A stretch of DNA of 64,000 nucleotides from Boswellia sacra (Eukaryota > Streptophyta > Magnoliopsida > Sapindales > Burseraceae). Both the position numbers and the translations under genes were made by a program. Of this stretch, positions 46,265 to 58,799 are shown piece by piece. The notes under the pieces were generated by a model. The model searched no databases. It was not told the origin of the DNA and saw nothing but the letters and a program-made list of their open reading frames with translations. Position 1 is the first letter of the stretch; every line of letters begins with the position of its first letter. The DNA is taken from assembly GCA_013180625.2 (NCBI GenBank), contig SNVD02011384.1, positions 1 to 64,000 on the forward strand. Direction: 5' to 3'.

Positions 46265-47458
46265 TGTTGGTGTCGAGATGTGTCGAGTTGATTGTGTCGA
46301 GATATATCGAGATATATCGAGATGTGTCGAGTAGATCATGTCGAGATTATTGGTGTCAAGTGTGGTTGTTGAGACTTTGTCAAGTTTCAATTTCGTATAG
46401 TGTCGAGACTTTGTCGAATTTCGATTTCGTCGAGTGTCGAGCTTTACTAGAGTGTCGCGATTGTGTCGCATGTCGAGTCTGTTGTGTCCAATTTGTTAAG
46501 TGTCGAATTTCAAGTGTCGAGTGTCGAGTGGTGTGTGTCAAGCACTTGTATCGAGAATGATTGGTGACGAGATTTTGTGTCATGTGCATGTGTTATATAC
46601 ATGTTATATTTTTGATCAACTTATGATAAAACAAGAATGTTATTTTGATTATTATTTTATTGTTTCTAGAATTATATTTTAGGAAATATTTGATTTATAA
46701 AAAATATCTTTTTAGATTACGATATAGTATCTTGTATCCTAATTAGAATAGATATTTATCCTAATTTATTAGAAGTTTAATTATATCATTTCCTATTTTA
46801 TTTCTCTTAATCCTAATATGATTTTGATGTAGATCTTTTACAGGATTTCTAGGAGATATCGTCCAGACCTCTCACTATATATACCATGTTATAACTGAAG
46901 GCTAAGATGATGAAGAAAGATTGACGGGTTAGCTGATTTAATTGTGTTTTTGAGAGTCTTGATTTTGGCATTCCATGAATTGATAGAAGAGCTTCAATGC
47001 AAATTGGGATGCTTCTTTAATCTGATTTTTTGAGTATTTTGATTCATGTATGAGTGGTAGAAATCATACATGAATTGTTGATTGAGTCTGTGGGAGTTAG
47101 TAGACACTTGAGATAACTTGAAAGTTAAGTGTTTATGTAATTCAATGTCAGACTTCGTGTGTTATGTTTACATTAAGAGTATGTTGTTAAGTTATCTGCA
47201 ACAAAGAGTGGGCAGTGTCACTAGAGTTTATGATCTTTACGAAGATTTTGTTTTACAAAGATTAGGTCAGTGTGTGAGGATGAGTTAGCACTGTAAAAGA
47301 CCCTAAAGATTATACAAACAAGAACTTAGTAAATTACAGCTCTATAGCTGTCTGTGAATGTAGATTTTATAACTGAACCACGTAAAAATCCTCCTGTGTC
47401 AATTTACTTAACAGTTTACTGTTTTATTTTCTATAACTGCATACTTCCAGAATTCTCA
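46265..47458 (+). repeat. 3' LTR of the Copia element
   Basis: 1194 bp, TGTTGGTGTCGAG to CCAGAATTCTCA, with the same TGTCGAG-rich start as the 5' LTR. It keeps a 29-bp segment (about 46829-46857) missing from the 5' LTR. The open frames here (46238-46589) are translations of the repeat and not genes. Confidence 0.92.
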
Positions 47459-47463
47459 GATAC

Positions 47464-48971
47464 GACAGTTCAACAATGCTGCATATGATTTTGGTGATAG
47501 AAAAATATAATTCAACAATTTTTCGATATAGTTCAACGGCTATTTGACACATTTAATTAAGATACGACGGTTCAACAGTGTGCTTCAATAACTCTTTATT
47601 AACGCCGTCAAACTGTCGAATCTCGTCTTCAAATTTCAGAAATCCTCCATAATTGACCGATTCAACCTCAAATCATCAACCCAACACCCGTTATGAACAA
47701 TTTATCAACCATTTACTATAATATTACCGAAAATCATTCATATCACTAAATCCTAATGTTTATCTATAAAATAACTTTCTCCCTCTAAAGAATGGAAAGT
47801 CAAATCTCCATTTAGCGATGCTCACATAAAAAATCTACTTTAAAGCCCAAAAAAAAGTGATGATGATCAGTTCTAGCAACTTACCCGATGATATGGCGAA
47901 AAACCGTGAACAAGCTTCTCTTGATTTCTTCACTTCTCTCTCCGACAATTTCTCTTCTTCTTCCTCGCTACTAGAACCTCCCTTATTCTTTCAATCTTCT
48001 ACAAATGTGTTATAATCTTTAATGTAAAGAATAGATGACGGATGATAGAGGGGCGACGAAACAATTTTGGGTTTTGGTACCATTGGAATCATTGTAGATG
48101 AGAGGGGGAAGGTTTTGTTTTGACTTTGCTTGAATGGTTATACGAGGGGTAGTGTGATAAATTCATTGTTTGGAGGCCATCTGCTGAAAATTTTGTGACT
48201 GTGGGGTTCGTTAAATACCCCCTAAATTGGGCCTAATTCCGACAGTTTCCCTCATTTTCTCCTACGGCTCTGGACTTTCGTTCACTTCCTCTGTAACGGA
48301 AAGAAAGACGACAACAATAAGAGACGACTTCACAACCGGACAAAATTAAGGGGGTGTTTGAAAACTTTATGGACTTTAACCTTGCTTGATGTATCAGCAG
48401 ACTAATATATGCCTTTTCTTCTTTTTTTCTCTAATAAGTTAAATTTCAATTTCTTCGGTTGTTATGCTTAAAGACTTGGTAGATTATTCTTTCGAATAAT
48501 AATAATAAAACAAGAAGTATAACCGGATGGGATAATATTTATACCATAGTGTTTAGAATTACCAAAGTACGATCTTATTACATCAGCACATTAAGAGATT
48601 ATACTTCTTAATTTATCATCTATACTATGCCATAAAATTTTCAATCTGAATTTAACGTCATGAAACATATTCACTTAAACCTGAAATTATATAAAATTTA
48701 TCATCTATACTATGCCATAATTCAGAAGTAAACTTGGAAAACTGCATTATTATATATGTTTCTCTCAATCCTAAACACAATGCCCCAAATTTTATTAACT
48801 AGTTCTTCACTAATGATTGCATTGCCACACAATAAAATTGTTGACAGTTGAGAAGCTCTGGTAGAGCATTGCAAGACAGTTAACCCCAAAAAAAAAAAAA
48901 AAAAAAAAAAACTGTTCCTAGAAGATTTTGTCGAAGGGAAAAATGGTATGAAGTTTATTTCGAATTAGCAA
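47464..48971. other. Intergenic region between the Copia element and the hydrolase gene
   Basis: No convincing gene. A short plus-strand frame of 40 codons (47893-48015, MAKNREQASLDFFTSLSDN) is Ser-rich and unrecognised. 47459-48250 may belong to the same MULE-like unit as the DUF1985 remnant, since the Copia element separates them. A run of 24 A lies at 48888-48911. 48240-48880 is AT-rich, with a repeated AAATTTATCATCTATACTA-like segment (48608 and 48697). Confidence 0.45.
48954..48959 (-). terminator. Candidate poly(A) signal of the hydrolase gene
   Basis: AATAAA on the minus strand, only about 13 bases after the stop codon, so it may be the near-upstream element for cleavage somewhat downstream. 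A T-run on the minus strand follows at 48911-48888. Confidence 0.4.
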
Positions 48972-51670
48972 TTAGCACCGGGCATCAAGCCATGAAATTA
49001 TGTCATTAAGGGCAGCAATAATTCTATCATCAGGCTCCCCTTCAAGAATGCAGTGATAACCTTCTTCATAGAGCTTTAGAGTTTTGTCCTTACTGGAAGC
49101 TTTCTCATAAAGAAACCGGCTCACTGACGGATCTGTCACCTTATCTGCTAATCCATGAAGAATCAGCAATGGAGATGAAACCTGTAATGCCTCTAAGTTA
49201 ATCCAACCTGGTTGACTTGGTGTTGTGTGTACTGCCTAGTTCAGATATGAGCAGTGTAAAAATATTCCCACTCTTATGCGATAACACATAACATGAGATG
49301 AAACTAACCTTGTCCAATTGCCTTTCAATCTCACTAGTGGCCTTTAATAGTTCTAAACCAGTTTTCAATCGTGCTTGCCCACTGTAACAAATCACATTGT
49401 AGACAGCCTAAGACAAAAACAAAACAGCATTACTTATGAACAATTCTAGAAATTACATCAAAAAGGAGAAAAAGTGACAAGAAGATTCTGGTTCAATTAT
49501 TCCCTTGTCAGAAATCTCAGCAAGGTGACATGTCATACATCAGCACAGAAAGAATTTCAATAGCAATAGAACAGCAAAATATAAGGTACAGACTATTGGC
49601 AGCTGGAAAAAGTGCATGATTATTTAAATAGCCTTTATGGTGATAAACAATTATCATTCACCTATTCATGAAATGCAAAGGCCAAATGGTTCATCAGGTA
49701 TAGAAAAAGGTTTTTCTAGTGTCAATAGACTCAGACATAATTCATCTTTTCTTTTTTTTTTTTTTTTAGAGTATATATAAGCATTCTTTCATTTAAGCTG
49801 TAAACACAGTCAGTCCTTTTGCCTACCATCCTTTTTAAATAGATTGCTTTTACGGTAATGTAAAGCTGCTTTCAACTGGAAGACCTATGAACTTTTTGTG
49901 TTTGTGAGAGAACGAAAGCAGGGGCAAACCTCCAGAATGTGCATTTGAAAATACTGAAATCTAGCACCAAATGCTAAATGTAACTGTAAAAGTGAATTCA
50001 TAGTGAGTGGGTGAATGAAGAACAAACCATTTTCCTTTTTCTGAGGTCTCTGATGGATAACTCAGCTAGATCTGGCTGAGGGAAGAGCTTTGCTTTTGGC
50101 ATGACTTTGGATAATAGAGTGAATACTTTCAAAACTGCTGCTGGTGGAATCACACTATCTGCAATCTTGCCAGCAATATAAAATTAGCAAACTTTTCAGT
50201 AGTTGAACAATAGAGAACATTATTAACTTAATCTTGCAACCTTCACAGATAATTGATTAAGCCAAGCAAGCAATTGAATGCAATATTCTCTTAGTGTCAA
50301 TTTACAAGAGTTTGCCACTCGATAACTGTTTCTTCAATAAATATAATATGGTGAACATGTCATGCCAGATACAGTTAAAATCTCTGCCTTTAGGTGAATC
50401 ATAGAAGGGAAGAATGATAATTTCTGATACTTATAGATTTAATGTATATTTGGCCCTGACCATCTTCACAGTTGAAACATAGTTTGCATGATCATCAATT
50501 TTTAGACTTATAAGCATATATAAATGTGAACATACCCACACAGTGCCTAACTTTTGAATCTTATTTCAACCCTTATAAGATAAATTGATGTATGCATTGT
50601 CAACTTCCCTGGATCAGAGTGCTAAACAGCCAAGTCAAACACCATATTTCCCAAAACAATGTTCAATGAGAGAGAGAAAACTACAATCAGTTAATTCATT
50701 CTGTGACTCCATCAGCCTCCCGAGGACTTACTTTAGGCCTTCTGTAGCTAATTCAAACACATTAGTCCTTAGAAAGGCTGATAAGTTATCTTGTGCATCA
50801 TAATTCCAAATGAGGAACTTCATCAGAAGGGCAGTTACGAAGCTGATCTGCTTAAGATGGACTGCCAGGTATCATTTCTTTGAGACAGCTGAAAACAAGC
50901 ACATGGCTGGAAGAGTGGTAATCTCTAAAATTTCACCATGTTCTCTCAGCTTGCAGAGACTGCAGGGCTCTAAATAAGGTCGTGGTCCTTGACACTAATC
51001 CAAACTGTGACGACCCTAACCCAAACTGAGACTACCGCTGCTCTATACCAATTTGATTCTCCTAACTTGGTGGCAAGAGTAAAGGCCAGCCAGAGACAAG
51101 TTTCCCAGCCTTCAAAGACATAAAGGTCTTAAATGCTCTACCATGCCCAGAATGGAAGATGGCAGCAGTTTATCTGTGACAATATACTTCACCTGGCAAA
51201 CAAACCCTACAAACCTGAAGATCATATCTTATCACTATCAGATTCTTTCAGAAAGAGTATAAATTGCCCGGTAAAGGCCCCAAAACATGCCTACTTAACT
51301 ACAGGGACATGTGCCGCACCCCCAGAATCAATCCAGGGATACGTTCTTCACAACCTACAATACTCTGTATTTCTCTCTGTTCTCACTCTTCCTTCACACT
51401 ATTAGAAGCTAAATATTAATGTTGGATTCTTAGTCATAAACTGAAGCTTTTAGGTGAAGTGGTTTCTTAACACAAAATAACTGTCATCTATATCTATAGT
51501 TAATCGTCCCAAGCCCACCTTCAATTTCAAGCTTCCCATCTCACAGCAAAGCAACAAAGATCCTAAATACACAAACAATAACCATAAGGAGGCACAGAAT
51601 AGTTATACTGATACGAAGAACATCTATGTAATCAAATGATGAGCTCTATAACTCAGTTGCCAACAAAGTA

Positions 51671-51702
<32 letters not shown>

Positions 51703-53479
51703 ACGCACACGCGCGCGCTACACGCACGCACGCGATAAGCTCCACTCTCGCACACGCACACGCACGCGATGAGCTCCACACGCGCACGCGCACGCGCACA
51801 CCTAGTGTTTGATGATCTTTGTCTTACTCTTTCTTAATATTCTACACACACACACACACCCCTAGCGTTTGATGATCTTTGTCTTACTCTTTCTTAATAT
51901 TCTACTGCTAAGAAACACTTAATCTAAATTCTTAAGGTAAAATGCATAAACATGAAAATTATTCATGGCTTTGAGATTAAAACACGATTACTATGTCAAG
52001 AGTCATACAGATCAATAGGTGTCTTTTAAATCAATAAAGGATGAAGTACAACCTTCGATAAGATACCAATTAGTGGAGTTGCCCAAAAATTATTTACAAT
52101 CTTTCTCTAAGAAAAAGGGTTCATAACTTTTGCCAATAACACATACACTGAAGTTATTTACATGTAGGAGTGCTCATGTATAGATAAATATACATTGCCA
52201 AGAAATTCATTTAAAATGTGAAAAAAAAAAGAAAAGAGATTTTGTAATCTTGACAAGGGTGGGCTTACTTTACACATTGGAGCCACAAGAACCACTCCAT
52301 CCCATTCATGCGGCTCCTTTAGATGAACTTTGAGAGTGACAGCTCCACCCATGGACTGTCCCATTATGAAGCATGGCAAATTTCTCAGTTCAGGCCTTCC
52401 TGCTAATCATAATATAGTAACGGCTTTTATTAGAAGCACTAATCTGATAAGTGTTTTAACTTGAAAACAAAATAGCAGTGATGATAACCCAGGTTACTAA
52501 TTATAATATCAAACCTTTAATTTTTGCATAAGTTTCCATAACATTGTCAGCTAATTCATCAAAGTTGGGAATATAACCATGCAATCCTTCAGAGAGACCA
52601 AAACCAGGATGGTCCAGAGCATAAACATAATATCCAGCTGTAGCAAGGTACCTCGCAATTCCTGATTTCCAAATGGTCCATTTATCATATAAAGGCAATT
52701 AGTTTGGTAAAAATTTCTGAAATAAACATAAGTGAAGATAAAGTATTGCTGGTAGCGATAAAGAAGTCAACTAACCTTCAAAGAAGAAAGTGCATGTATC
52801 ACCATAACCATGGCAAAAAAACAAAGCACCTTTAATCCGAAAACCTGGCTTTGGCATCCAGGTTTTACAGAAAATCTCCGATCCCTTTGAGTTCCTTTCA
52901 TACCACTACAAAACCAATTAACCAACCTAAATTTATTTTCTTAACATTCTAGAAGAAATCCTGACAGTGTTAGAACAGCTGCAGCCATTTCTTACCTCTG
53001 CTGTTCTGATCCCAGATGGAGCCCCCTAGTGATTGAAGCAGATAGAAAAATTAATTAACAAAATAAAAATAGCGGTTTCAGAGTCAAATTCCACAAATCA
53101 AAAACGGATAACCTAATACTAAATAAAATATAAATTAAGATATATATGATAATCAAGCTACCTTGAACAAGCAATGATCAAGCTGCTGTTGCACTTCCGT
53201 GAAAGCAGATCGAACCCTTCTACGAGCAGGAGCAAAATCAAGGTTCTGAGAAGCAATCAAATTCAACTCCTCAGAGACTCCTTCGATGCGTTCTGAGTTC
53301 TTGTTAATCTTGGCTTTGATGAGCAAGTGCGTTAGGTGACTTGTAGCTGTTCTGGGGACCTTGAAGCTGTTGTTAGGATAAGCCAAAGTAGAAAGTTGAT
53401 GGCTCATCGAAGACAAGTGTGTGTTGGGAAAGAAAGAGAGGTCCGATGACCGGAATCTGAGAGCAAGAGACAAGTCCAT
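48972..53479 (-). CDS. Monoacylglycerol lipase / caffeoylshikimate esterase-like alpha/beta hydrolase (8 exons)
   Basis: Serine hydrolase of the plant MAGL family, which cleaves monoacylglycerol or related esters. Exons on the minus strand: 53479-53162, 53025-52996, 52905-52776, 52661-52515, 52399-52269, 50165-50028, 49407-49309, 49181-48972. All introns are GT-AG and the joined frame is open, 1203 nt, 400 aa. The oxyanion motif is FFCHGYGDT (His148-Gly149), the nucleophile is Ser224 in GQSMGG, Asp344 lies in HGLADKVTDP and His374 in EEGYHCILEGEP, so the triad is complete. The first 106 residues are Ser/Arg-rich before a conserved ARRRVRSAF segment, suggesting a plastid transit peptide. The start is placed at 53479; the frame is open upstream but has no earlier ATG (the codon eight positions before is GTG). 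MAGL and caffeoylshikimate esterase are close relatives, so the substrate cannot be told from sequence. Intron 5 (about 2.1 kb) holds repeats. Confidence 0.93.
51669..51905. repeat. (CA)n/(CG)n microsatellite and local duplication in intron 5
   Basis: A run of ACAC is followed by GCACAC and CGCGCG tracts, with a GATGAGCTCCAC/GATAAGCTCCAC motif repeated. A ~43-bp segment (GTTTGATGATCTTTGTCTTA and following) appears twice, at 51807 and 51867, each preceded by an AC run and CCTAG. Alternating purine-pyrimidine runs can adopt Z-DNA. It sits in the longest intron of the hydrolase gene. Confidence 0.9.
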
Positions 53480-53534
53480 GTTCAGACAAGCACAGAAAGC
53501 CACAACTCAGATCAAGTGGTGCCATGCACTGTTA

Positions 53535-53560
53535 CGGTTACATATATATTATATTATGTT
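53535..53560 (-). promoter_or_regulatory. Candidate TATA box of the hydrolase gene
   Basis: On the minus strand ATAATATAATATATATG lies about 60-75 bases upstream of the ATG at 53479. A transcription start near 53510-53525 would give a short 5' leader. Position and composition fit; there is no direct evidence. Confidence 0.4.
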
Positions 53561-54400
53561 ATGTTAAAGTAGCATATGGCCCACGTGCACAATTTTTGAT
53601 CAGAAGTCAAAAGCCGAGAAAGCAAAAAGGTTAAGTTGGAAGTAAGGGATTTGTGGGAGCCGCCACCATACTTCATTCACGGGCATGTGCTGCTCCATGT
53701 TTTTTATGTTGTAATTAATTAATTTTTTTCGCGATCATTTCATATAACACGTGTCATGTTATTAGTTATTGAGAAAATTAAAAAAAGATGGCTCAAATTA
53801 AGTGGCACATTAGAAAAATAATCCACTTATGAAAAATTTTCACGCTAACCTTTTGAGTTAAAAATGACTTGATTGTCCTTAATATGAAAAGCAAGACAAA
53901 CAACTTCAAATACTTCTTTATATCTCCTTTGTTTCTTTCTTTTGTAACATTGTGCAAAACTTCTCCTCACAACTCTATTTTTGTGAAAATCCCACTGTTT
54001 ATATCATGTGTAGCGAGTAACCTTTAAAATCTGAGTAATAATAGGTAAGATATCTCTCTATACATAAATTTTCCTGATTCAATTCAAGCTTTTAATATTG
54101 TTGAAATATTTGTTGTCTAAAAACTTAGTATTAACTTAGAAAATAGTGTAGTGAGCTTAGGAGAAGTGTTCTTAGTACTTTAGTTGCAAAGAAAATAAGA
54201 ATAAAAAGAATTTCTTCAGAAAAATCTGGTATACTAGTTGAAGAAGACGAGAGCTCGACAATCGATGGAGCTCTATCGAGTGTCAAGTAATTTGTGGACA
54301 GAATTCGACTATGCTGTGCTACTGTCAGACAATGTCAGATGCCACGGTCGACAATGATCGGCTCGTTTGTTGAGCCCAGATGTAAAGCATCGAGATTCAC
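53561..54400. other. Upstream region of the hydrolase gene; nothing else recognised
   Basis: AT-rich. It contains CCACGTG at 53580-53586, a G-box core (CACGTG), about 100 bases upstream of the start codon on the minus strand, which could bind bZIP/bHLH factors. A second CACGTG-like element (ACACGTGTCATG) lies at about 53748. From 54240 TCGA-type motifs begin and lead into the tandem array at 54401. Confidence 0.4.
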
Positions 54401-54600
54401 AGTTTGTCTTGTGCCTGATTACTCAGCAACATGCATCGAGCTTTGTCGAGCTTCGTCAAGTTTCTGTCGTTGTCTAGTTTGTCTTGTGTCTAGTCGCTCA
54501 ACAACATGTGTCGAGCTTTGTCAAGCTCTATCAAGTGTCTGTCATTGTCGAGTTTGTCGCGTGTCGAGTGTCTTCTGTCGATCCTCGTCGAGCATAAGGG
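54401..54600. repeat. 75-bp TCGA-rich tandem array
   Basis: Units start AGTTTGTC at 54401, 54476 and 54551 (period 75). Each contains CGAGCTTTGTC, GTCAAG and CTGTC-type words. The word content resembles the TGTCGAG array in the Copia LTRs, though the unit differs. The plus-strand frame 54294-54740 runs through it and is Cys/Ser-rich only because of the repeat. Confidence 0.8.
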
Positions 54601-54889
54601 CAGAATTCCATCTTTCTAGACTTTTATATAGTGTTTTAATGATATTTGATTCAAGGATGAATTTTGACATGTCTTTTACATGCAGGATGAAAACTTTGCA
54701 CATTTTAATGTTGTGCAATGGTTCATGGAAGATGCAATAGAATGGAGGTTATATGTATATGAGTGGGAGGTCTAAGCCATTGATAATTATTAGGTGTATT
54801 GCTTACAATGAGTTGGTTGTATATTTAAGTACGGAAATAGGTTGGATTTGAGTTAAAAAAAACCATAAGTTTACCCGTTCAATTCTCTT

Positions 54890-56106
54890 CCAAGGGTCCT
54901 TCATCATTGCCAACTCTTATTGACATTGACAAAGATGTTTGTTTTTTCATACAACATAGTCTGGAGGACCAGCAATCATATACACCACTCATCATCACAC
55001 TTGAAGATAGGACTAGCAAAGAACAAAGTCACGATCAAATCCATTAACGAAAAGGCAGAGTTCTTCTCATCCATCTTTGTTTCACTCAGCAAGTTGAAGT
55101 AACCAATTAAGTGAGTCCACTCCTATCTATGCGCAACGACATTGTAATAAAAAGGTTCGCCATGACTTTCAGTAGTATGCTGGGCATGCAGAGGAGCAAT
55201 CAGTTAGCATTACAGGAGATGTTCGATTGAACCAATCATTGTCATTGAGGTTAGTTCGACAGCTTTATAGCATTGGAGATGAAAGCTTAGCCAATGTTCA
55301 TAGTGATGGTGATGATGGGGATGACAATGGTGATGATGATGATGATGAACATGATGATGATGACGACAATGAAGGGTTGGTTGACGGTTTACATAACCGT
55401 GGAGATGGTCACACAGAGCTTTGAATAATTTGAACCAGGAGGTGCCTTTGACCTTTCCTACTCCTACTCAATCTACCCCTTCTTTAACATCCACAGGACA
55501 AGGGGCAGATCTAGGGGAGGATTTTGTGGCAGATGATGCCAATTTGAGTCCTCAAATCGATGATAATCGGGCAAGCAAATTCAAGTGCATGCCTCCTATT
55601 ATGTATTCGACATCAACAGTTCATGACAACTGCACATCTTTTATAGTTGACGAAATTTAGGTTGTGGTTGGGCAGATTTTTAATAACAAAATTGCATTTC
55701 AAGAGAAGTTATCAAATTTGGCATTATGATGTAACTTTCAGGTTAAGGTGAAAAAGTGCAACACAATAAGGTTAGAGGCCATATGTCATGCTGAAAATTG
55801 CAATTGGCAAATACGGGCAACCAAGGTAGGAGATTCCAATTTCTTCCAAGTAAGGAAGTTTAACAACCAGCACACACGTTCAGGAGCTGGACTCCACCCA
55901 AATCACAAACAAGCAACTTTTGTTGTTATTGGGAAAACATAAAGATCAAATAAATTTAGGCATCTAGGATTTATCAACCCAGAGATATTATGTTTGATGT
56001 TCAAGAGGCATTGGGTGTTATCCTCATATATAACAAGGATGGAGGGCAAAGAGGCAACTTTGGAGGAACTTTAGGGATCTCAAGAGGAATCATTTTCACT
56101 TCTTCT
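54890..56106 (+). pseudogene. MULE (MuDR-type) transposase N-terminal fragment
   Basis: Frames in order: 54900-55102 (degraded N-terminus), 55227-55424 (acidic stretch of D/E/N encoded by GATGAT repeats), 55421-55660 (MPPIMYSTSTVHDNCTSFI, like the PxIVYSS.HDxGTSYIVDE block of MULE proteins), and 55748-55942, the Mu DNA-binding-type region (VKKCNTIRLEAICHAENCNW, IRATKVGDSNFFQVRKF, NQHT). Then come INPEDIMFDVQEALGV and, in another frame, KAWRAK. The catalytic MULE DDE domain is missing because a Tat LTR cuts in at 56107. Stops and frame changes make it non-functional. Confidence 0.75.
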
Positions 56107-56455
56107 TGTAAACACTTGATTTTTGAGGCTTGATAGGAAGTGAAGATGACTGTCAAGCAAGGGAAAAGATCGAAGTGGCCTTGAATCAAAAAGGAAGAAA
56201 AATGAGAAGAAACCAACCAAAGGCTTTGAAAACTAACATGTGACTTTGACAAATCACAAAAATTAATCCAAGAGGAATCTGACATGAATTATATACCCTT
56301 ACAAAGCTATAGATGTCTAGTTTTTACATAATTTTACGGATCACAAATCAGAGTTGGACTTGAAGAGTTATGCATGATCGAATAGATGAAGGTTGAAGGG
56401 GACTGCACTAAAAATTGAAGGAATTAAGGGATTTGGTGGGCCACCACCTACTGGT
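56107..56455 (+). mobile_element. Tat-type LTR 'D', left part
   Basis: It begins TGTAAACACTTGATTTTTGA and follows the start of the LTR at 21091 closely (GAGGCTTGATAGGAAGTGAA, then AATTAATCCAAGAGGAATCT). Similarity stops near 56455, and the LTR resumes at 60026. The minus frame 56001-56285 spans the junction and is not a gene. Confidence 0.75.
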
Positions 56456-58255
56456 GTTTATATGTGTAGGATCTTGGACTTGGATTTGATCAGATCAAAC
56501 AGTGGAAATAGCTCCAAGATAACGATCTAGCGAATATAGGCTTCAAAACTTTTTGTGCTTTCTCCCCACTTTGGATCCCAAGTATGGCTAAATATCAATC
56601 TAAACAACATTTGTTAGTGTAACTTGTCTAAACAATTGCCTGAGAATGCAAAAGATACAACGTTAGGAGAGGTTTAGGCAACTCAAATGTGATCTCAAGG
56701 GTGCTTTAGAAGCTTCTGTGTTTTTGCTCAAGGTAGAAGGCATGAGATTGGCATAAATTCCAAGGCAAAGGTATTGTTAACATTTTTTGTCCTATTCATC
56801 TCTTACGGCTTTGATTGAAACCCTAATATGTTATATACCTCCCTTGTTTCCTTGTTAAACTGTAATTACTTGGACTTAGTATTTTATTAGGATTCTTTTA
56901 ATCCTTATATAAATCTAATTAAACTCATAATTTAATTAGTTTTCTGCAAACTTAATATAAATCTAATTGGACTTATAATCTAATTAGGTTTCCACAAGCC
57001 TAATATAAATATAATTGGACTTTTATATAATTAAGTACAATTCAAATAACTAGAAGGCCTCTTTAATTCCAAATTAAACTCTTAATCAATTACCATATTT
57101 AATTTATTAATAGGCCCAAAAAAGAGTCATTAGTTATGAGGGATCAAGTTCATACTGAAGGAATAGGTTGAAGGGTATCTGTTTTTTAGTCAGCCTGCAA
57201 AATCAAACATAAGAAAATTGAACATACCATTTAATTATATACATTCTAGGGAAAAAATGAAACTCCAATCAATATACATGCAATGTGATATTGTGAAGGA
57301 GACATTGAAGCTTCAGTGGAAGATTTGGATAGTTTGACATAGAAGCTTCATTAATTTATTTTTCTTTCTCTTCTACATACATAACAACACTAACTTTAAT
57401 TACTTGGCCCATACAAATATAAGAAGAATATATATATATATATTGTTTCCAATTTTAATATTTCTTTCAATGGGCTCCACAATAATCATATATAAATTGT
57501 CTTCTTTTATTGCATAACAATCATGAAATTACAGTATAAAATGTAATAATAACAATCATTTGTGCATGATATAAATATAGACTAAACATGTTACAAGTAA
57601 ATAAATTAAAAAAAATTGAACTACAAGTTTTCATTATTAATTTGAATCAAAAGATAGCAAATATGAACCAAAGTTGCCACTCTGATTTTTTCAACTTAGT
57701 TTCTTAGTAATTAATTAGTAATTTCTTATTTTTATTTTTTGAACACAAATGTAACTAAAGCCAACAAGTCCTATCGTGTTATGATTATTTGGTCTTAAAA
57801 CCGCTTGTTAAACCATAAGAAACTTTATCATCTAAATTAGATGTCACCAAGATTGTTGTAGGTGATAAAAGCTAATATAACAAAAACAAGATAAAGAGCT
57901 TAGCAATAAATAAGTAAATATATTTAAAAAAAGAAAAAGAAAAAGAAAAAGAAAACGCAAATTGTTACATGCCTTTCAACAATTTAGCACATTATGCATT
58001 GGAAATACCTGAAAGACCACCTCTTACATGCACGGGAAGTCCTGATAATGACTTTAACAAAGAGAGAGGAAAATATCAAAAAACATAGAAACAGAAGTAG
58101 ATAAGTGAGCCGGCATCCCTCCCACCTACAATAATGGCACCTTCCTCTTGAAGCTTAGAAGGTGTTAAATTTTGGAAAGCTTTATCCTTCATAACCATAG
58201 CTTTTCTAGCCAACGCCTAGTTAACAACGTTTGACATTCCAAACATATGTGTGTC

Positions 58256-58323
58256 TATATATACATACATACATACATACATATGTATATATATATACAT
58301 ACATACATACATACATACATACA

Positions 58324-58359
<36 letters not shown>

Positions 58360-58386
58360 TATATATACACACACATATATATATAA
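58256..58386. repeat. (TACA)n/(TA)n microsatellite
   Basis: More than twenty TACA units with interspersed TATATA runs. Confidence 0.95.
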
Positions 58387-58799
58387 GACTAGTTATTTTA
58401 TGAACTAAACGTTGACTTCGCTCTTTGTACCTTAAATCTAGCAGATGCCAAACAAGAAAGCCAATGATTTTAGAACTTAAAATCTGCTACTGATCACAAC
58501 TTATATTTCTACTAAACTAATGAAATTTCTACAATTTTAAAAACACTTTTCTCACATTTTAAATAAAAAAGCCAAACAAAATGTTTAAAAATAAGAATCT
58601 AATAATAAATGAAGTATCAAATAATAATGGAGGAAATAATTAAGCTATAAGGTAGCAAAACGAACATACTTGTGATTCTGAATGCTGCAAATGTATTAGA
58701 TCAATTGAACAATGGATCCTTTATTAACATGGTTGGTCCTGATACAGTCGTTGAGTTGAGTTGCAAGCATCACATGCTGAGTGGACACTAAGTTGGAGA

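Larger units (their letters stand above)
38376..47458 (+). mobile_element. Sirevirus-like Ty1/Copia element, structurally complete, defective
   Basis: A 9083-bp element with two LTRs (38376-39587, 46265-47458), a PBS, gag-pol, a long 3' internal region and a PPT. The flanks are GGTAC (38371-38375) and GATAC (47459-47463), a 5-bp duplication with one change. Domain order PR-INT-RT-RH is Copia. The large coiled-coil gag extension with two zinc knuckles and a long post-pol region fit the SIRE/Maximus (Sirevirus) lineage. The coding region is broken by several stops and at least three frameshifts, so it cannot move on its own. Confidence 0.93.

Noticed and set aside
53477..53503. Upstream start of the hydrolase at 53503
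   Set aside because: The codon there is GTG. The first ATG in frame is at 53479.
54294..54740. 148-codon Cys/Ser-rich frame
   Set aside because: Arises from the 75-bp tandem array, whose period is a multiple of three.
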